This document shows, in pieces, positions 42,870 through 42,884 of a stretch of DNA of 42,884 bases; position 1 is the first letter of the stretch, and each line of letters begins with the position of its first letter. This stretch comes from Treponema sp. UBA3813 (GTDB lineage: Bacteria; Spirochaetota; Spirochaetia; Treponematales; Treponemataceae). The stretch spans positions 1 to 42,884 of the forward strand of contig DFEB01000065.1 of NCBI GenBank assembly GCA_002368605.1, in the 5' to 3' direction. Under the pieces are notes generated by a model. The model had not been told where the DNA came from. It did no database searches and saw only the letters and a list, made by a program, of their open reading frames with translations. The position numbers and the translations under genes are program-made.

Positions 42870-42884
42870 CCATGTTTTTTTGCA

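Noticed and set aside
1-42884. CRISPR array to accompany the Cas2-like gene
   Set aside because: I saw no regularly spaced direct repeats in any intergenic gap; all gaps are under about 210 bases.
1-42884. tRNA, rRNA or tmRNA genes
   Set aside because: No cloverleaf, T-loop consensus or rRNA stretch was recognised in the few short intergenic gaps.

Overview
The window looks like chromosomal DNA of a host-associated Treponema-type spirochaete. The strongest clue is the flagellar block (fliO-P-Q-R-flhB-flhA-flhF-flhG, then a sigma-28 gene, a FapA protein and two small motility-linked genes) in the order known from treponemes. It is joined by diderm envelope genes (Lol, Mla), a DUF4469/HU-like protein and many exported TPR or lipoproteins. 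Base composition is moderate, with more AT-rich patches at the beta-helix gene (4849-6198) and the Rhs-tip region (41860-42853). Family assignments come from motif reading; no database search was run.

Layout. 154-918 is an HU/DUF4469 gene on the plus strand, facing tyrS across a strong hairpin terminator. Minus-strand genes then follow up to 16466. The first group, in transcription order, is mcsA, an mcsB-like gene, an exported beta-helix protein, clpC and tyrS. The second group, upstream of it, starts at 16466: a stand-alone Cas2-like gene, prfB with its programmed +1 frameshift, an exported PEGA-like protein, ftsY, an exported protein, and a lolC/lolD/lolE-type ABC exporter. A divergent FN3/TPR-like exported protein sits at 16530-17450. 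From 26941 down to 17447 runs a long minus-strand operon: mlaE, mlaF, mlaD, a lipoprotein, phoH, a 7TM-HD phosphodiesterase, ybeY, a CBS/CorC gene and a large TPR protein. Divergent from it are glgC and a J-domain gene. From 41652 to 28813 lies the minus-strand flagellar export and regulation block. At the right edge is an orphan Rhs toxin tip with a small two-helix membrane protein.

How the genes fit together. The Lol and Mla sets handle lipoprotein and phospholipid traffic between the membranes. FtsY feeds the inner-membrane insertion route, and PhoH/YbeY act in RNA processing. McsA/McsB/ClpC resembles the Firmicute protein-arginine-phosphorylation and proteolysis module, but this McsB appears to have lost its catalytic glutamates. 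FlhF/FlhG set flagellar number and position, FlhA/B and FliOPQR form the export gate, and sigma-28 drives late genes.

The points most worth a second look are the McsB-like pseudokinase, the solo Cas2-like gene heading the prfB operon, the Rhs-tip/immunity-like pair immediately upstream of fliO (where fliM/fliN-type genes are expected in treponemes), a promoter whose -35 lies inside a terminator stem at fliO, and several operon heads whose -10 box lies almost on the start codon.
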